Positions 6,201 to 12,902 are shown, numbered from the stretch's first letter. The stretch is DNA of 21,145 nt from an uncultured Candidatus Saccharibacteria bacterium (GCA_947097085.1 CAMUQR010000007.1:1-21145); one strand, 5' to 3'. Notes: generated from the sequence alone by a model not told the origin. Numbers and translations: made by a program.

Positions 6201-6309
6201 TGAAACGCTAGCGATTGGCGAGCAAATTGCTCAGGCTGATGCCTATGATGAAATGGTTCAAGTCGAAAAAATGAACTTGGCCTTCAAGTTGGAAAAAGCT
6301 TCAGTTTAA
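3145..6309 (+). CDS. ileS: Isoleucyl-tRNA synthetase, type-2-like
   Basis: A 1054-residue class I synthetase that charges tRNA-Ile. Seen in order: the ATP-binding region around DGPPFITGVPHHGT (residues 45-58), GWDCHGLPAE, the editing domain with WSTTPWTLPAN, KMSKS at 656-660, an anticodon-binding domain from about 775 (NPLDRWVVSRVHQL), and a C-terminal tail without paired Cys motifs. GWDCHGLP and the missing C-terminal zinc domain fit the type 2 (eukaryote-like) class, known for low mupirocin sensitivity. Oddities: the HIGH motif reads HHGT (last His is Thr); residues about 235-271 are a Ser-rich insertion encoded by a palindrome; residues about 732-770 are a second Ser/Thr-rich segment. The start is set by the ATGA overlap and GGAGAG upstream. 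Confidence 0.97.
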   Translation: MKFKANSRRRALEYEKAILDFWKENKVFKQSVERRSPDNAYVFYDGPPFITGVPHHGTLLSSIIKDVVPRYWTMQGKRVERVWGWDCHGLPAENFVEKQLNIVDRRQIIAHADDPVLLDKDGNALPTISLETYITKARESMVANSETWEGVIDRIGRWVDFKGAYRTMDKNFMESVWWAFKQLYEAGKIYEGEKVLMYDTKFATPVSKAEVTMDNDAYQTVTDPSVYVKFKLLSASADQISSDRSSSLSSQDLSLYSRSDSKRSSETDSADVYILAWSTTPWTLPANLMLAVNPELTYAEVLVDGERLILAKNAIERVLTDEKHRPLEYELVREFPGSELAGRAYQPLETGSTWPNHPAVHHIYSADFVASDSGTGIVHIAPAYGEDDFALAKQHGVGAFHVIDDNGYYFDSNYKGLEVWDNNKFIAKDLKEKGIVWKIDYIRHEYPFNPRSKQRIMYRAIPSWFMDIEHQKPLMLEENEHINWFPAHLKHGRFAKNIDQAPDWNLSRDRFWATAMPVWKSPSGKVKVIGSYAELKELSGVELEDYHRPWVDEITFEIDGETYTRIDKVLDCWFESGSMPFAQLHYPFDNKEKFEQNYPADFIVEYVGQVRAWFYYVHAVNTALAEIGAFGDNLQHKNAFKNVITTGVVAGNDGRKMSKSLGNFTDPNELMDKFSADSLRFLLIQSPLLNGEDFALLDKDVADVARKLTMIWNMYDFFTMYAEVDDFTFPYDTSSSDAFLVRGMLNTTHSDTPESLSRTDNEKSFLIAVDLQKIVNPLDRWVVSRVHQLRNQITDNMNIYDIPHAVEDVLLFIDDASNWFVRRSRRRFWKSEDDTDKHQAYQTLHYVLSYLALILAPFVPFLSEELWQKIVGGESVHLQNWPEAGQIDEQIVADMAELRGFVNEALALRAKAGVKIRQPLSEVVLPRSADGVEWFSDILLEELNVKRVSWQAEASAIALDLTITPDLKNEGLAREVIRAVQNGRKKAGLNVDDRINLVLMSDDPVLTQAIAQFKDEIYAETLAIGEQIAQADAYDEMVQVEKMNLAFKLEKASV
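3848..3958 (+). repeat. 111-bp in-frame palindromic element inside ileS
   Basis: The ends are a perfect 10-bp inverted repeat (CATCGGCTGA ... TCAGCCGATG). Continuing inward, the two 28-nt arms match at 20 positions. A second small hairpin (GTCGCT/AGCGAC) and a 9-bp direct repeat (CGCTCCTCA at 3874 and 3931) lie inside. The length is 37 codons exactly, so the frame is kept; the product is Ser/Asp/Arg-rich. It sits where the editing domain begins, between VYVKFKL and YILAWSTTPW, two segments normally joined by a few residues. It resembles Rickettsia palindromic elements in style, not in known sequence. Confidence 0.6.
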
Positions 6310-6317
6310 ATCCTAAA

Positions 6318-6381
6318 GATGATATAATAAATTAGAAAATTGAGGGCAGAGTGACGGGTTTTTAGTCTCAATTATATCATC
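6318..6381 (+). promoter_or_regulatory. Extended -10 promoter inside a large inverted repeat, leader of the MBL-fold gene
   Basis: TGATATAAT at 6320-6328 is an extended -10 box. GATGATATAAT (6318-6328) is matched by its exact reverse complement ATTATATCATC at 6371-6381, so each strand carries the same -10-like motif facing inward. Inside, AATTGAG (6338-6344) pairs with CTCAATT (6367-6373), which would form a hairpin in the leader RNA just before the AGGAG site at 6382-6386. No T-run follows, so it is not a simple terminator. A regulatory role is inferred. Confidence 0.55.
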
Positions 6382-6397
6382 AGGAGCATAATTAATC

Positions 6398-7246
6398 ATG
6401 GATGAGAATGACAAAGATTTATTTCGGCCGAAGTTTTTATTTCAACAAACTTTAGCTAATCTCAAAAAATGGGGCAATCGTTTGCCAAAAACGCCACTCG
6501 AGCCGACGAGGCGAGATTCGGTGACTTTTGTTGGTCATTCAACCCTAATGTACGATCTGGATAGCGTGAAAATTATCACCGATCCACTGCTATATAATCA
6601 GATAAAACACATCCGCAAAAACACGCCAATCGCGCGGGAAACTATCCCTCGGCAGTTTGATTTGATTCTATTGACGCATTTTCATATGGATCATTTTCAC
6701 TACCCATCACTGAAATTGCTGGATAAAACCGCTCATGTGATTGCTCCGCATGGTGCGAAAACTAAACTCAATAACCTCGGTTTTGATAGCGTCGAAGAGA
6801 TTGCAATTGGACAGGAAGTTGAGTTTCGTGGCTTAAAAATTACTGCTGTAGAGTGCAACCATGACGGTCGGCGTTATTACAGTGGCTCGAAGCGGGATAC
6901 GCTCAGCTATGTGATTGACTCATCACAATTTAAACTGTTTTCGTGTGGCGATACGGCGTTTACTCATAAATTTGATAATATCACATGTGATATAGCGTTT
7001 ATGCCGGTGGGATGCTATACGCCAGTGCAGTTGCAGGATCGGCATTGTTCACCGGAGCAGAGCTTTAAAATGTTTCAGGCGATGAACGCGAAAGTGTTCG
7101 TGCCAATTCATTTTGGGACACTTCAGCTAGCGCTTGATAACGAACTGCACACCTTGAAGCGGATTACTGATTTGCAACAGATTCATCCTGAGGTAAAAAT
7201 GCTAGAAATCGGCAAAAATTACCCACTTAGTCAGATTTTACGATAG
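6398..7246 (+). CDS. Metallo-beta-lactamase-fold hydrolase, NAPE-PLD/UlaG-like
   Basis: 282 residues. The metal site is clear: THFHMDHF (HxHxDH), an ECNHDGR His after the next strand, CGDTAF (Asp bridging residue) and a late PIHFGT His. The opening TFVGHSTLMYDLDSVKIITDPLL is split between GHST and TDPLL blocks typical of the NAPE-PLD-like/UlaG-like branch (GHST..i...g..iltDP). Relatives hydrolyse phosphodiesters or lactones; this substrate is unknown. No signal peptide is seen, so it should be cytoplasmic. It has its own promoter and a structured leader, with AGGAG 11 nt before the ATG, and is followed by a strong terminator. Confidence 0.88.
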   Translation: MDENDKDLFRPKFLFQQTLANLKKWGNRLPKTPLEPTRRDSVTFVGHSTLMYDLDSVKIITDPLLYNQIKHIRKNTPIARETIPRQFDLILLTHFHMDHFHYPSLKLLDKTAHVIAPHGAKTKLNNLGFDSVEEIAIGQEVEFRGLKITAVECNHDGRRYYSGSKRDTLSYVIDSSQFKLFSCGDTAFTHKFDNITCDIAFMPVGCYTPVQLQDRHCSPEQSFKMFQAMNAKVFVPIHFGTLQLALDNELHTLKRITDLQQIHPEVKMLEIGKNYPLSQILR

Positions 7247-7266
7247 GGCAGTGGGGTGATTTTGCG

Positions 7267-7303
7267 AAAATCCGCTGGAGGGGCTTACTTCTGGCGGATT
7301 TTT
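7267..7303 (+). terminator. Rho-independent terminator after the MBL-fold gene
   Basis: AAAATCCGC pairs with GCGGATTTT, extended inward by TGGAG with CTTCTG (wobble pairs included), for about 14 bp, then a run of T. The A-tract before and T-tract after make it nearly bidirectional. Confidence 0.88.
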
Positions 7304-7318
7304 ATACAAAACTACTAG

Positions 7319-7347
7319 CTGACAAAGCTAATTAATAGTGCTACAAT
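7319..7347 (+). promoter_or_regulatory. Promoter of the band-7 gene
   Basis: CTGACA (7319-7324), 17 bp, TACAAT (7342-7347), with a TGC extension directly before the -10 box. The 5' leader is about 20 nt and contains AAGGTAGG. Confidence 0.75.
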
Positions 7348-7375
7348 AAAAAATAATTAAACGAAAGGTAGGAAA

Positions 7376-8128
7376 ATGGAATTTATAATTATTGTAATTA
7401 TTCTGGTGATGTTGATATCGGCTTGTCTGCGTATCGTTAACCAAAACGAGCGTGGCGTGGTGATGACGTTAGGTAAATTTACTGGTGTTAAAGAACCGGG
7501 ATTGAACTTTTTGGTTCCTGGTATTCAGGTGATGTACAAAGTGGATATTCGTACTAAAACGGCTGATGTGCCAAATCAAGAAGTCATCACCAAGGATAAT
7601 ATTCCAGTGCAAATTAACGCTGTAGTGTATTATCGGATTCAGGATGCTGGCAAGGCGATTCTTGAGGTGGAAAACTTTATGCATGCAGTGGCACAATTAG
7701 CGCAAACTACCATGCGTAATGCTGTCGGTGAGCGGACTTTGGATGAATTATTGTCAAAACGCGAAGAAATTGCCGAAAATATTAAAGAAATCCTTGACGT
7801 TAAAACCGATCCATGGGGTATTGATGTCGAGATTTTGGAATTAAAAGACGTTTCAATTCCAAACGACCTGAAGCGCACTATCTCCAAAGTCGCAGAAGCT
7901 GAGCGTGAGAAAAAAGCGGTGATTATTAACTCCGAAGGTGATAAAATTGCGGCTGCTAACTTGGCTGAAGCGGCTCGCACGCTGAACTCAGCACCAGGCG
8001 CAATGCACTTGCGTACTTTGCAATCGATTAATGACTTGTCGAGCGACCAATCGAATACGATTATTTGGATGATTCCAACTGAAGTGCTTGATGCGGTTAA
8101 AGGCTTTGGCGAAAAAATGCGCCAATAA
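7376..8128 (+). CDS. SPFH/band-7 domain membrane protein (slipin/stomatin-like)
   Basis: 250 residues. An N-terminal membrane helix (residues 2-17, all hydrophobic) is followed directly by the band-7 domain: NQNERGVVMTLGKFTGVKEPG, then the strand VDIRTKTADVPNQEVIT and the VQINAVVYYRI block. AEAEREKKAVIINSEGDK marks the helical coiled-coil part, and IIWMIPTEVLDAV the hydrophobic C-terminal segment. Slipins form oligomeric rings on the cytoplasmic membrane and are linked to protease partners (NfeD) and lipid microdomains. No NfeD gene is adjacent; an unrelated small membrane protein follows but has its own promoter. The length is typical. Promoter and terminator on both sides indicate a single-gene transcript. 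Confidence 0.93.
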   Translation: MEFIIIVIILVMLISACLRIVNQNERGVVMTLGKFTGVKEPGLNFLVPGIQVMYKVDIRTKTADVPNQEVITKDNIPVQINAVVYYRIQDAGKAILEVENFMHAVAQLAQTTMRNAVGERTLDELLSKREEIAENIKEILDVKTDPWGIDVEILELKDVSIPNDLKRTISKVAEAEREKKAVIINSEGDKIAAANLAEAARTLNSAPGAMHLRTLQSINDLSSDQSNTIIWMIPTEVLDAVKGFGEKMRQ

Positions 8129-8159
8129 TTTTAGACGATCTAGTTATTAACTAAATTTA

Positions 8160-8192
8160 AAACCAGCCTCTGCATTATGGGGGCTAGTTTTT
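8160..8192 (+). terminator. Rho-independent terminator after the band-7 gene
   Basis: AAACCAGCCTC pairs with GGGGCTAGTTT (one C-A mismatch, one wobble) around a 9-nt loop, followed by TTTTT. The next promoter begins 2 nt later. Confidence 0.8.
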
Positions 8193-8193
8193 G

Positions 8194-8202
8194 TGATATA
8201 AT
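8194..8202 (+). promoter_or_regulatory. Extended -10 box for a leaderless transcript
   Basis: TGATATAAT ends 6 nt before ATG 8209, so transcription should start at or beside the start codon. No -35 match and no ribosome site are present. Confidence 0.7.
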
Positions 8203-8208
8203 AAGCTT

Positions 8209-8661
8209 ATGATTTACGGCGGTTTATTATTGCTAATGTTAGGGTTGATTTATGTTACTAAACGCTCAATCTCTCAGGCGTTAGTGGTGTTAATGGCTAG
8301 TTCGGTATTGGCTGGGTTGGTGACGGTGGATTTAGCTAATTTGGTCGTTAGTATGTCGTCGAGTTTACCACGAGCCTTGGTGACCGCGGTGGTGCGACTC
8401 GCCATTTTACTCTTGCCGATGCTGGTGGTGTTAATGCGTGCGCCGAAGATTAGTCGAGATTTATTATTTAAACTTGTCGATAGTGCGCTAATAACAGCGG
8501 TGATTATTATTTTGGCGGGCTCAACTGTGGCGAGTGTTATTAAACTCGACAGCTGGTCAATTCAGGCTCAAACCGTGATTATGCAAAACTCCAAATGGTT
8601 GCTAATTGGGGCGGGGCTTTATGGTTTTTATGGCTTGCTCAAAAAGTCAGAAGACGCTTAA
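8209..8661 (+). CDS. Small multi-pass membrane protein, unknown function
   Basis: 150 residues with about five hydrophobic stretches: near residues 2-15, 23-42, 58-77, 90-109 and 127-143. They are separated by short polar loops (KRS, RAPKISRD, KLDSWS), and the tail is KKSEDA. I do not recognise a family; no motif suggests transport or enzyme activity. Positive charges (K/R at 18-19, 80-85 and 145-146) may set topology. The start follows from the -10 box abutting ATG 8209, which implies leaderless translation. It has its own promoter and yebC has another, so no operon partner is evident. Confidence 0.75.
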   Translation: MIYGGLLLLMLGLIYVTKRSISQALVVLMASSVLAGLVTVDLANLVVSMSSSLPRALVTAVVRLAILLLPMLVVLMRAPKISRDLLFKLVDSALITAVIIILAGSTVASVIKLDSWSIQAQTVIMQNSKWLLIGAGLYGFYGLLKKSEDA

Positions 8662-8664
8662 AAC

Positions 8665-8693
8665 TTGAATTTAACAGATAAGCTGTGTATAAT
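8665..8693 (+). promoter_or_regulatory. yebC promoter
   Basis: TTGAAT (8665-8670), 17-bp spacer, TATAAT (8688-8693): near-consensus sigma-70-type promoter, about 35 nt of leader before the yebC ATG. Confidence 0.8.
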
Positions 8694-8734
8694 TTAGGTT
8701 AAATTTAAATAAAATTAAACGAAAAGTAGGTATC

Positions 8735-9445
8735 ATGGCAGGACACAGTAAATGGGCACAAATCAAGCGCCAAAAAGGCGTGAATGACGCGAAACGCGGA
8801 GCAATTTTTACTAAAATTGGTAATCAGATTGCAATTGCGGCGCGTGGTGGAACTGATCCGCTAACTAACTCGGCGCTGGCAATGGTGATTGAAAAAGCCA
8901 AACAAGCCAATATGCCAAAAGCCAACATTGAAAAGGCGATTGCGCGGGTAGCTGATAAAAATGCCGCTCAACTCGAGGAGATTATTTATGAAGGCTATGG
9001 TCCAAACGGAGTGGGATTTGTGATTGAAACTGCCACTGACAACCGCAACCGAACTTTGCCAGAGGTTAAAACGGCATTAACGAAAAACGGTGGACGCTTC
9101 GCTGATCCAGGTAGTGTGCTATTCCAATTTAAACAAAAAGGCGCATTGATGACTGCAGGTTTGACTGAGGACCAGATGCTGGAGATTCTGGATGCAGGGG
9201 CGCTTGATATCAAGGATGAGGGTGAGGAATTTGTGATTTATACCGAACCACGTGATATGCTGGCAGTAAAAGCTAAGGTGGAAGAGCTAGGTGTTGAGCT
9301 TAAACAAGCTGAACTTGAATATGTGGCCGACAATCTTATCGCAATTACTGATGATGAATCCGCACAAAAAATCCTAAAAATCATGAACGCAATTGATGAC
9401 CTAGATGATGTGGTCAATGTCTATACGAACGCAGATCTGAATTAA
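8735..9445 (+). CDS. yebC: YebC/PmpR/TACO1-family protein
   Basis: 236 residues, the standard family length. The hallmark N-terminus MAGHSKWAQIKRQKG is present, followed by DAKRGAIFTKI and a middle IYEGYGPNGVGFVIE block, then NGGRFADPGSVLFQF and an acidic C-terminal domain. YebC proteins were first called transcriptional regulators; work on YebC and mitochondrial TACO1 shows a role in translation of proline-rich stretches at the ribosome. The gene has a near-consensus promoter of its own, a weak GTAGG ribosome site and a terminator 6 nt after its stop. In many bacteria yebC sits beside ruvC; here ruvC lies about 3.5 kb downstream. Confidence 0.97.
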   Translation: MAGHSKWAQIKRQKGVNDAKRGAIFTKIGNQIAIAARGGTDPLTNSALAMVIEKAKQANMPKANIEKAIARVADKNAAQLEEIIYEGYGPNGVGFVIETATDNRNRTLPEVKTALTKNGGRFADPGSVLFQFKQKGALMTAGLTEDQMLEILDAGALDIKDEGEEFVIYTEPRDMLAVKAKVEELGVELKQAELEYVADNLIAITDDESAQKILKIMNAIDDLDDVVNVYTNADLN

Positions 9446-9450
9446 TTCTT

Positions 9451-9480
9451 AATCGCTCGGTTAAACGCCGAGTGATTTTT
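9451..9480 (+). terminator. Rho-independent terminator after yebC
   Basis: AATCGCTCGG pairs with CCGAGTGATT (one G-T wobble) around TTAAACG, then TTTTT. A GTG inside it (9472) opens the next reading frame but is not the likely start. Confidence 0.9.
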
Positions 9481-9504
9481 AAAAAAATCAACGAAAGGGT
9501 GGCG

Positions 9505-10980
9505 ATGCAACAAAAATTAACGAGAATTATATATGGATTAGTGGGTGTTTTGGTAGGGTGGATGTTGATGACAACGCCCGTGCTAGCTAGTGATGAAAAG
9601 TTGGCGCCTGACACGTCGAAAGACCAATCGATAGCGCAGCAGGTGATTGATTTGCGAATTATTAAAGTCCAAATCAAACAGGGTAATCTTAAAAATAATC
9701 AGTTCGTAGTGCTTAAAAATTACGGTGCGCCAGTGAAATTTAGTGATTTAAAATTGCGATTTCTGACTGGTAACTCCCCCACTGTCAAGAGGGAAGTGGC
9801 GCTGGGTGAATTGCAGCTTAGCAAAACTAACACTCAGCTAGCGACTGGTGAAGTGTTGATTCTAGTTAATAATCTGGAACTGGCGAAGAATTATCTCAAT
9901 TTACAAACCAATTTGGTTCAGTGTTTAAGTAATTGTCATTCGGCTGAACCTTGGTTGGAGCTGGGCAAGGCGGGGATTAAACAGCAACTCCAAGTTATCT
10001 ATCAGTCGACGAATCAGGTTATTTCTCAGTTTAATTATCTGAAAACTGCGCCGAATGCTTCGAGTGGTTATCATCAGTTCGCCGATTATGATTTTTTGAG
10101 CATGGTGACAATTAACGGTCGAGAAAGTGATATTTGGCAGGGGTTTTCGGCACTGCGGGCTGATCCGATTTGGCTGAAAGCTGAGCAAATACCACCGCTG
10201 ATGGCGCTTGAGCCGAAATGTAAAACGAGTGAGGAATTAATCAATGGTCAGTGTTTGCAAAAATGTGCCAAAAATTACACGAGAAAGCTTGACACAGGGA
10301 TCTGTGAACGCGACCCCTGCCCGACTGGTCAAGAATTAGATAAGGCGACTGATACCTGTGTTGCACCGCCAATAACTTGCCAGGAAGGGTATATACTGAA
10401 TCCAACCACTAAACGTTGCAATAAAATTAAAGCTATTGAACCGAAAAACTGCCCCGACGGCTATGTATTAAATTCGGAAACTAATCGCTGTCATAAAATT
10501 AAAATTACCGAACCAAAAAGCTGTCCTGATGGCTATGTTCTGAATCTTGCAACCAATCGTTGCAATAAAATTGTACTAGCGGTTGCGAAATCACCTTGTC
10601 CTGACGGTCAATTGCGCCATCCAGAGACTGGTCGTTGTCGTAAGATTGTCCTCGAGGCGGAATGTACGAATGAACAGGAGTTTATCAATGGCAAATGCTT
10701 GAAACGTTGCGCCGAGAATCAAATCCGCAATCCGCTAACTAATCGTTGTCAAAAAGTCGAGCAAGCTTGCCAGGCGGGTTTTACGAAGGACTCAGTGACT
10801 GGTATTTGTGTGAAAAATGTGACTGCGCCTGTGTCATTGTCCGACCAAAAAACCGCTGATCCAGCTGATAAAAGTTTTAGTTTTGACTGGTTAAAATTGC
10901 TTAACTCTCCACTTTCCGGTGCGGTCGTAGCTAGTATAATCTTCGCGGTTTATGATAAGTTTTTCCGTGCTAAAAATTAA
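9505..10980 (+). CDS. Secreted surface protein: lamin-tail-like domain plus Cys-rich repeats and C-terminal membrane anchor
   Basis: 491 residues from ATG 9505 (AAAGGGTGG upstream). Residues 1-28 are a signal peptide ending VLA|S. Residues about 45-135 (QFVVLKNYGAPVKFSDLKL, then GEVLILVNN) resemble a lamin-tail (LTD)-like beta domain; this assignment is tentative. From residue about 238 to 437 there are about eight Cys-pair repeats with the core CPDGYVLN..TNRCxKI, spaced 24-25 residues, flanked by GQCLQKC and GKCLKRC variants. The C-terminus (SPLSGAVVASIIFAVYDKF) is one membrane helix with a short basic tail. Evenly spaced Cys suggests disulfides outside the cell. Surface adhesion to a host cell is inference. 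Its last 11 nt overlap the convergent alkyltransferase gene. Confidence 0.82.
   Translation: MQQKLTRIIYGLVGVLVGWMLMTTPVLASDEKLAPDTSKDQSIAQQVIDLRIIKVQIKQGNLKNNQFVVLKNYGAPVKFSDLKLRFLTGNSPTVKREVALGELQLSKTNTQLATGEVLILVNNLELAKNYLNLQTNLVQCLSNCHSAEPWLELGKAGIKQQLQVIYQSTNQVISQFNYLKTAPNASSGYHQFADYDFLSMVTINGRESDIWQGFSALRADPIWLKAEQIPPLMALEPKCKTSEELINGQCLQKCAKNYTRKLDTGICERDPCPTGQELDKATDTCVAPPITCQEGYILNPTTKRCNKIKAIEPKNCPDGYVLNSETNRCHKIKITEPKSCPDGYVLNLATNRCNKIVLAVAKSPCPDGQLRHPETGRCRKIVLEAECTNEQEFINGKCLKRCAENQIRNPLTNRCQKVEQACQAGFTKDSVTGICVKNVTAPVSLSDQKTADPADKSFSFDWLKLLNSPLSGAVVASIIFAVYDKFFRAKN
10378..10665 (+). repeat. Tandem 72-75-nt repeats encoding Cys-pair units
   Basis: Unit starts are at Cys codons 10378, 10450, 10522 and 10597 (spacing 72, 72, 75). 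The protein units are close copies (C-x2-GYVLN...TNRCxKI), while the DNA differs at many third positions, so the array is old and kept at protein level. Confidence 0.85.
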
Positions 10981-11434
10981 CACCTTCGTGGCGTAGGAGT
11001 TGCTTTTTTAGTTCCACACCAAACGCGTACTCACCAAGACTGCCATCGCTTTTAATGATGCGGTGACAGGGGATAATGATCGGCAAGGGATTATGCTTGC
11101 AAATACTCCCTACAGCGCGTGCTGCACCAGGGTGGCCTGCCAAATTTGCCAGCTGGCCGTAACTAAGGGTTTGACCAGCGGGAATTTGGCGCATCTGTTC
11201 TAGAACTGCTCGGCGAAAATCCCCTGTCGGTAAATTAATTTTAATTTGATTGAGAGCTTGATAATCACCAGCCATATATTGCTGAAAAAGCTGACGATAG
11301 GGGTGGTTTTTCAGATATGTTATCTCCCCTGTCGGTGGCTGAAATAGTACTTGCTGAACTCGGTCGAGCTCATCAATCACCAGCCAGATTTTGAGCCAGG
11401 TATCATTAATTACTACGCTACGTAGGTGATTCAT
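10970..11434 (-). CDS. ogt: Methylated-DNA-[protein]-cysteine S-methyltransferase
   Basis: 154 residues. It transfers alkyl groups from O6-alkylguanine in DNA to its own Cys: the suicide motif IPCHRII is present, preceded by the DNA-binding helix with GQLANLAGHPGAARAVG and followed by SLGEYAFGVELKKQLL. The N-terminal part (NDTWLKIWLVIDELDRV) is the usual small, poorly conserved domain. Two starts are possible, 11443 and 11434. I chose 11434 because the -10 box TACAAT (11442-11447 on this strand) covers the upstream ATG and would start RNA at about 11434-11436, giving a leaderless mRNA. The stop lies 11 nt inside the end of the convergent surface-protein gene. Confidence 0.93.
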   Translation of the reverse strand: MNHLRSVVINDTWLKIWLVIDELDRVQQVLFQPPTGEITYLKNHPYRQLFQQYMAGDYQALNQIKINLPTGDFRRAVLEQMRQIPAGQTLSYGQLANLAGHPGAARAVGSICKHNPLPIIIPCHRIIKSDGSLGEYAFGVELKKQLLRHEGVNF

Positions 11435-11441
11435 AAAAATC

Positions 11442-11450
11442 ATTGTAGCA
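11442..11450 (-). promoter_or_regulatory. Extended -10 box of the alkyltransferase gene
   Basis: On the - strand TGCTACAAT, identical to the extended -10 at 7339-7347, lies 7 nt before ATG 11434. It overlaps the start region of the divergent tRNA-Pro promoter. Confidence 0.65.
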
Positions 11451-11453
11451 CAA

Positions 11454-11482
11454 TTGACTTGCGCTTAGTGGCGACATATAAT
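11454..11482 (+). promoter_or_regulatory. Promoter for tRNA-Pro and probably the downstream bcp-gpmA genes
   Basis: TTGACT (11454-11459), 17 bp, TATAAT (11477-11482). Expected RNA start is near 11489. A GGATTG-G-CAATCC palindrome follows at about 11501-11515. No terminator hairpin is seen between the tRNA and bcp, so read-through is possible. Confidence 0.82.
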
Positions 11483-11561
11483 TAAAATGTCCGCATTATG
11501 TGGGATTGGCAATCCGCTATCAAATAGTACAAATCATATCCATTAATGCGAAAAATAACGT

Positions 11562-11638
11562 CGGGGTGTGGCGCAGTTTGGTAGCGCGCACCGTTCGGGA
11601 CGGTGAGGTCGCTGGTTCAAATCCAGTCATCCCGACCA
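11562..11638 (+). tRNA. tRNA-Pro (anticodon CGG)
   Basis: 77 nt. Acceptor CGGGGTG pairs with CATCCCG (one G-T), with discriminator A and encoded CCA. The anticodon stem CACCG/CGGTG closes the loop TTCGGGA, anticodon CGG. The T arm CTGG-TTCAAAT-CCAG is canonical. C1:G72 is the usual bacterial tRNA-Pro first pair. Confidence 0.97.
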
Positions 11639-11691
11639 GATTAAAATGATTTTTAAGATTTTTTGTTAAACACAAGAAAGGATTTAATTTT

Positions 11692-12153
11692 ATGCAACAA
11701 CAAGTTCCCTATCAAGCACCAGATTTTGCTTTAACTGACAGCGAAGGTCAGCTCCGTAAATTGGCGGATTTTGCTGGTCGTTGGCTGGTGATTTATTTTT
11801 ACCCAAAAGACAACACGCCGGGTTGTACAGCCCAAGCTTGTTCAATTCGTGACGAAGAGCGCGCCCTGCTTGATTTGGGCGTGACGGTAATTGGCATCAG
11901 TGCAGACAGTGAGGATGCGCACCGCAAGTTTATTGCCAAGCATAATTTGAACTTTATTTTACTATCTGACCCAGAAAAACAAACCATCGAAGCTTATAAT
12001 GCTTGGGGTAAAAAAATGTTTGGCCGGGAAGGTATTTTGCGCAAAACTTTCGTGATTAATCCTGATGGTCAAGTTGTTAAAGTCTATGGTCGTGCTAAGA
12101 CTGTCGGCCACGGTGAACAGTTAGTTGAAGATATTAAATTATTACAAAAATAA
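11692..12153 (+). CDS. bcp: Thioredoxin-dependent peroxiredoxin, Bcp/PrxQ type
   Basis: 153 residues, the full length of the family. It reduces H2O2 and alkyl hydroperoxides in the cytoplasm. The active site reads YPKDNTPGCTAQACSIRDE: peroxidatic Cys45 and resolving Cys50 five residues later, the arrangement of the Bcp/PrxQ class. PDFALTDSEG at the start and GREGILRKTFVINPDG later are typical. AAAGGA precedes the ATG by 9 nt. It follows tRNA-Pro by 53 nt with no terminator, and gpmA starts 8 nt after its stop. Confidence 0.96.
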   Translation: MQQQVPYQAPDFALTDSEGQLRKLADFAGRWLVIYFYPKDNTPGCTAQACSIRDEERALLDLGVTVIGISADSEDAHRKFIAKHNLNFILLSDPEKQTIEAYNAWGKKMFGREGILRKTFVINPDGQVVKVYGRAKTVGHGEQLVEDIKLLQK

Positions 12154-12161
12154 GGAGTGTG

Positions 12162-12902
12162 ATGAAAATTGTCTTAATTAGGCACGGTGAAAGTGAGTGG
12201 AATAAGCTTAATCTATTCACTGGTTGGATGGATGTTGAACTGAGCGAGCAGGGAGTGCAAGAGGCGAAGCAGGCTGGTCAAAAACTCGCGCAGGCTGGAC
12301 TTGATTTTGATATTTGTTATACTAGCTATCTGAAACGAGCGATTAATACTCTGCATTTAGCGCTGACTGAAATGGATCGGTTGTGGTTACCAGTGATTAA
12401 AAGCTGGCGTTTAAACGAGCGTCATTACGGTGCATTACAGGGTTTAAATAAATTAGAAACCGTAGCCCAGTATGGTGAAGATCAAGTTAAACTATGGCGT
12501 CGGTCGTTTGATGTTTTACCGCCAGCATTAGAGGCTGATGATCCGCGCGCTCCACAACATCAACCGGCATATCGTCAGGTCAATCCGACAGAACTGCCAT
12601 TAGCTGAGAGCTTAAAAGAAACCATTGCCCGCGCCGTACCGTATTTTGAAACTGAAATTAAACCACGGATGCAGGCGGGTGAGCGCGTACTGATTGTGGC
12701 GCATGGTAATTCGATTCGATCTCTGGTTAAATATTTTGAAAATCTGTCAGACGAGGCGATTATGGATGTGGAAATTCCGACTGGTGTACCGCTGGTGTAT
12801 GAATTTGACGCAGATTTTCAAGTTATCAGCAAGCAATTTTTAGCTGAAGCTGGCGAGCTCGAAGCTAAAATTAACAAAAATAAAGCCCAGACCAAAGCTT
12901 AA
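12162..12902 (+). CDS. gpmA: 2,3-bisphosphoglycerate-dependent phosphoglycerate mutase
   Basis: 246 residues from ATG 12162 (AAGGAG upstream; a GTG at 12159 is in frame but too close). It interconverts 3- and 2-phosphoglycerate in glycolysis. Catalytic blocks are all present: LIRHGESEWN (phospho-His8), LFTGWMDVELSEQG, YTSYLKRAI, LNERHYGALQGLNK (acid/base Glu in NERHYG) and VLIVAHGNSIR (second His). Length and motifs match the dPGM family. It is probably co-transcribed with bcp. Confidence 0.97.
   Translation: MKIVLIRHGESEWNKLNLFTGWMDVELSEQGVQEAKQAGQKLAQAGLDFDICYTSYLKRAINTLHLALTEMDRLWLPVIKSWRLNERHYGALQGLNKLETVAQYGEDQVKLWRRSFDVLPPALEADDPRAPQHQPAYRQVNPTELPLAESLKETIARAVPYFETEIKPRMQAGERVLIVAHGNSIRSLVKYFENLSDEAIMDVEIPTGVPLVYEFDADFQVISKQFLAEAGELEAKINKNKAQTKA

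Noticed and set aside
7376..7430. Lipoprotein signal on the band-7 protein (LISAC)
   Set aside because: ISAC fits a lipobox, but the N-terminus is MEF with no positive charge. Band-7 proteins normally keep this helix as a membrane anchor.
9472..9504. GTG start at 9472 for the surface protein
   Set aside because: It lies inside the yebC terminator and would put a charged stretch ahead of a clear signal peptide. ATG 9505 has a ribosome site.
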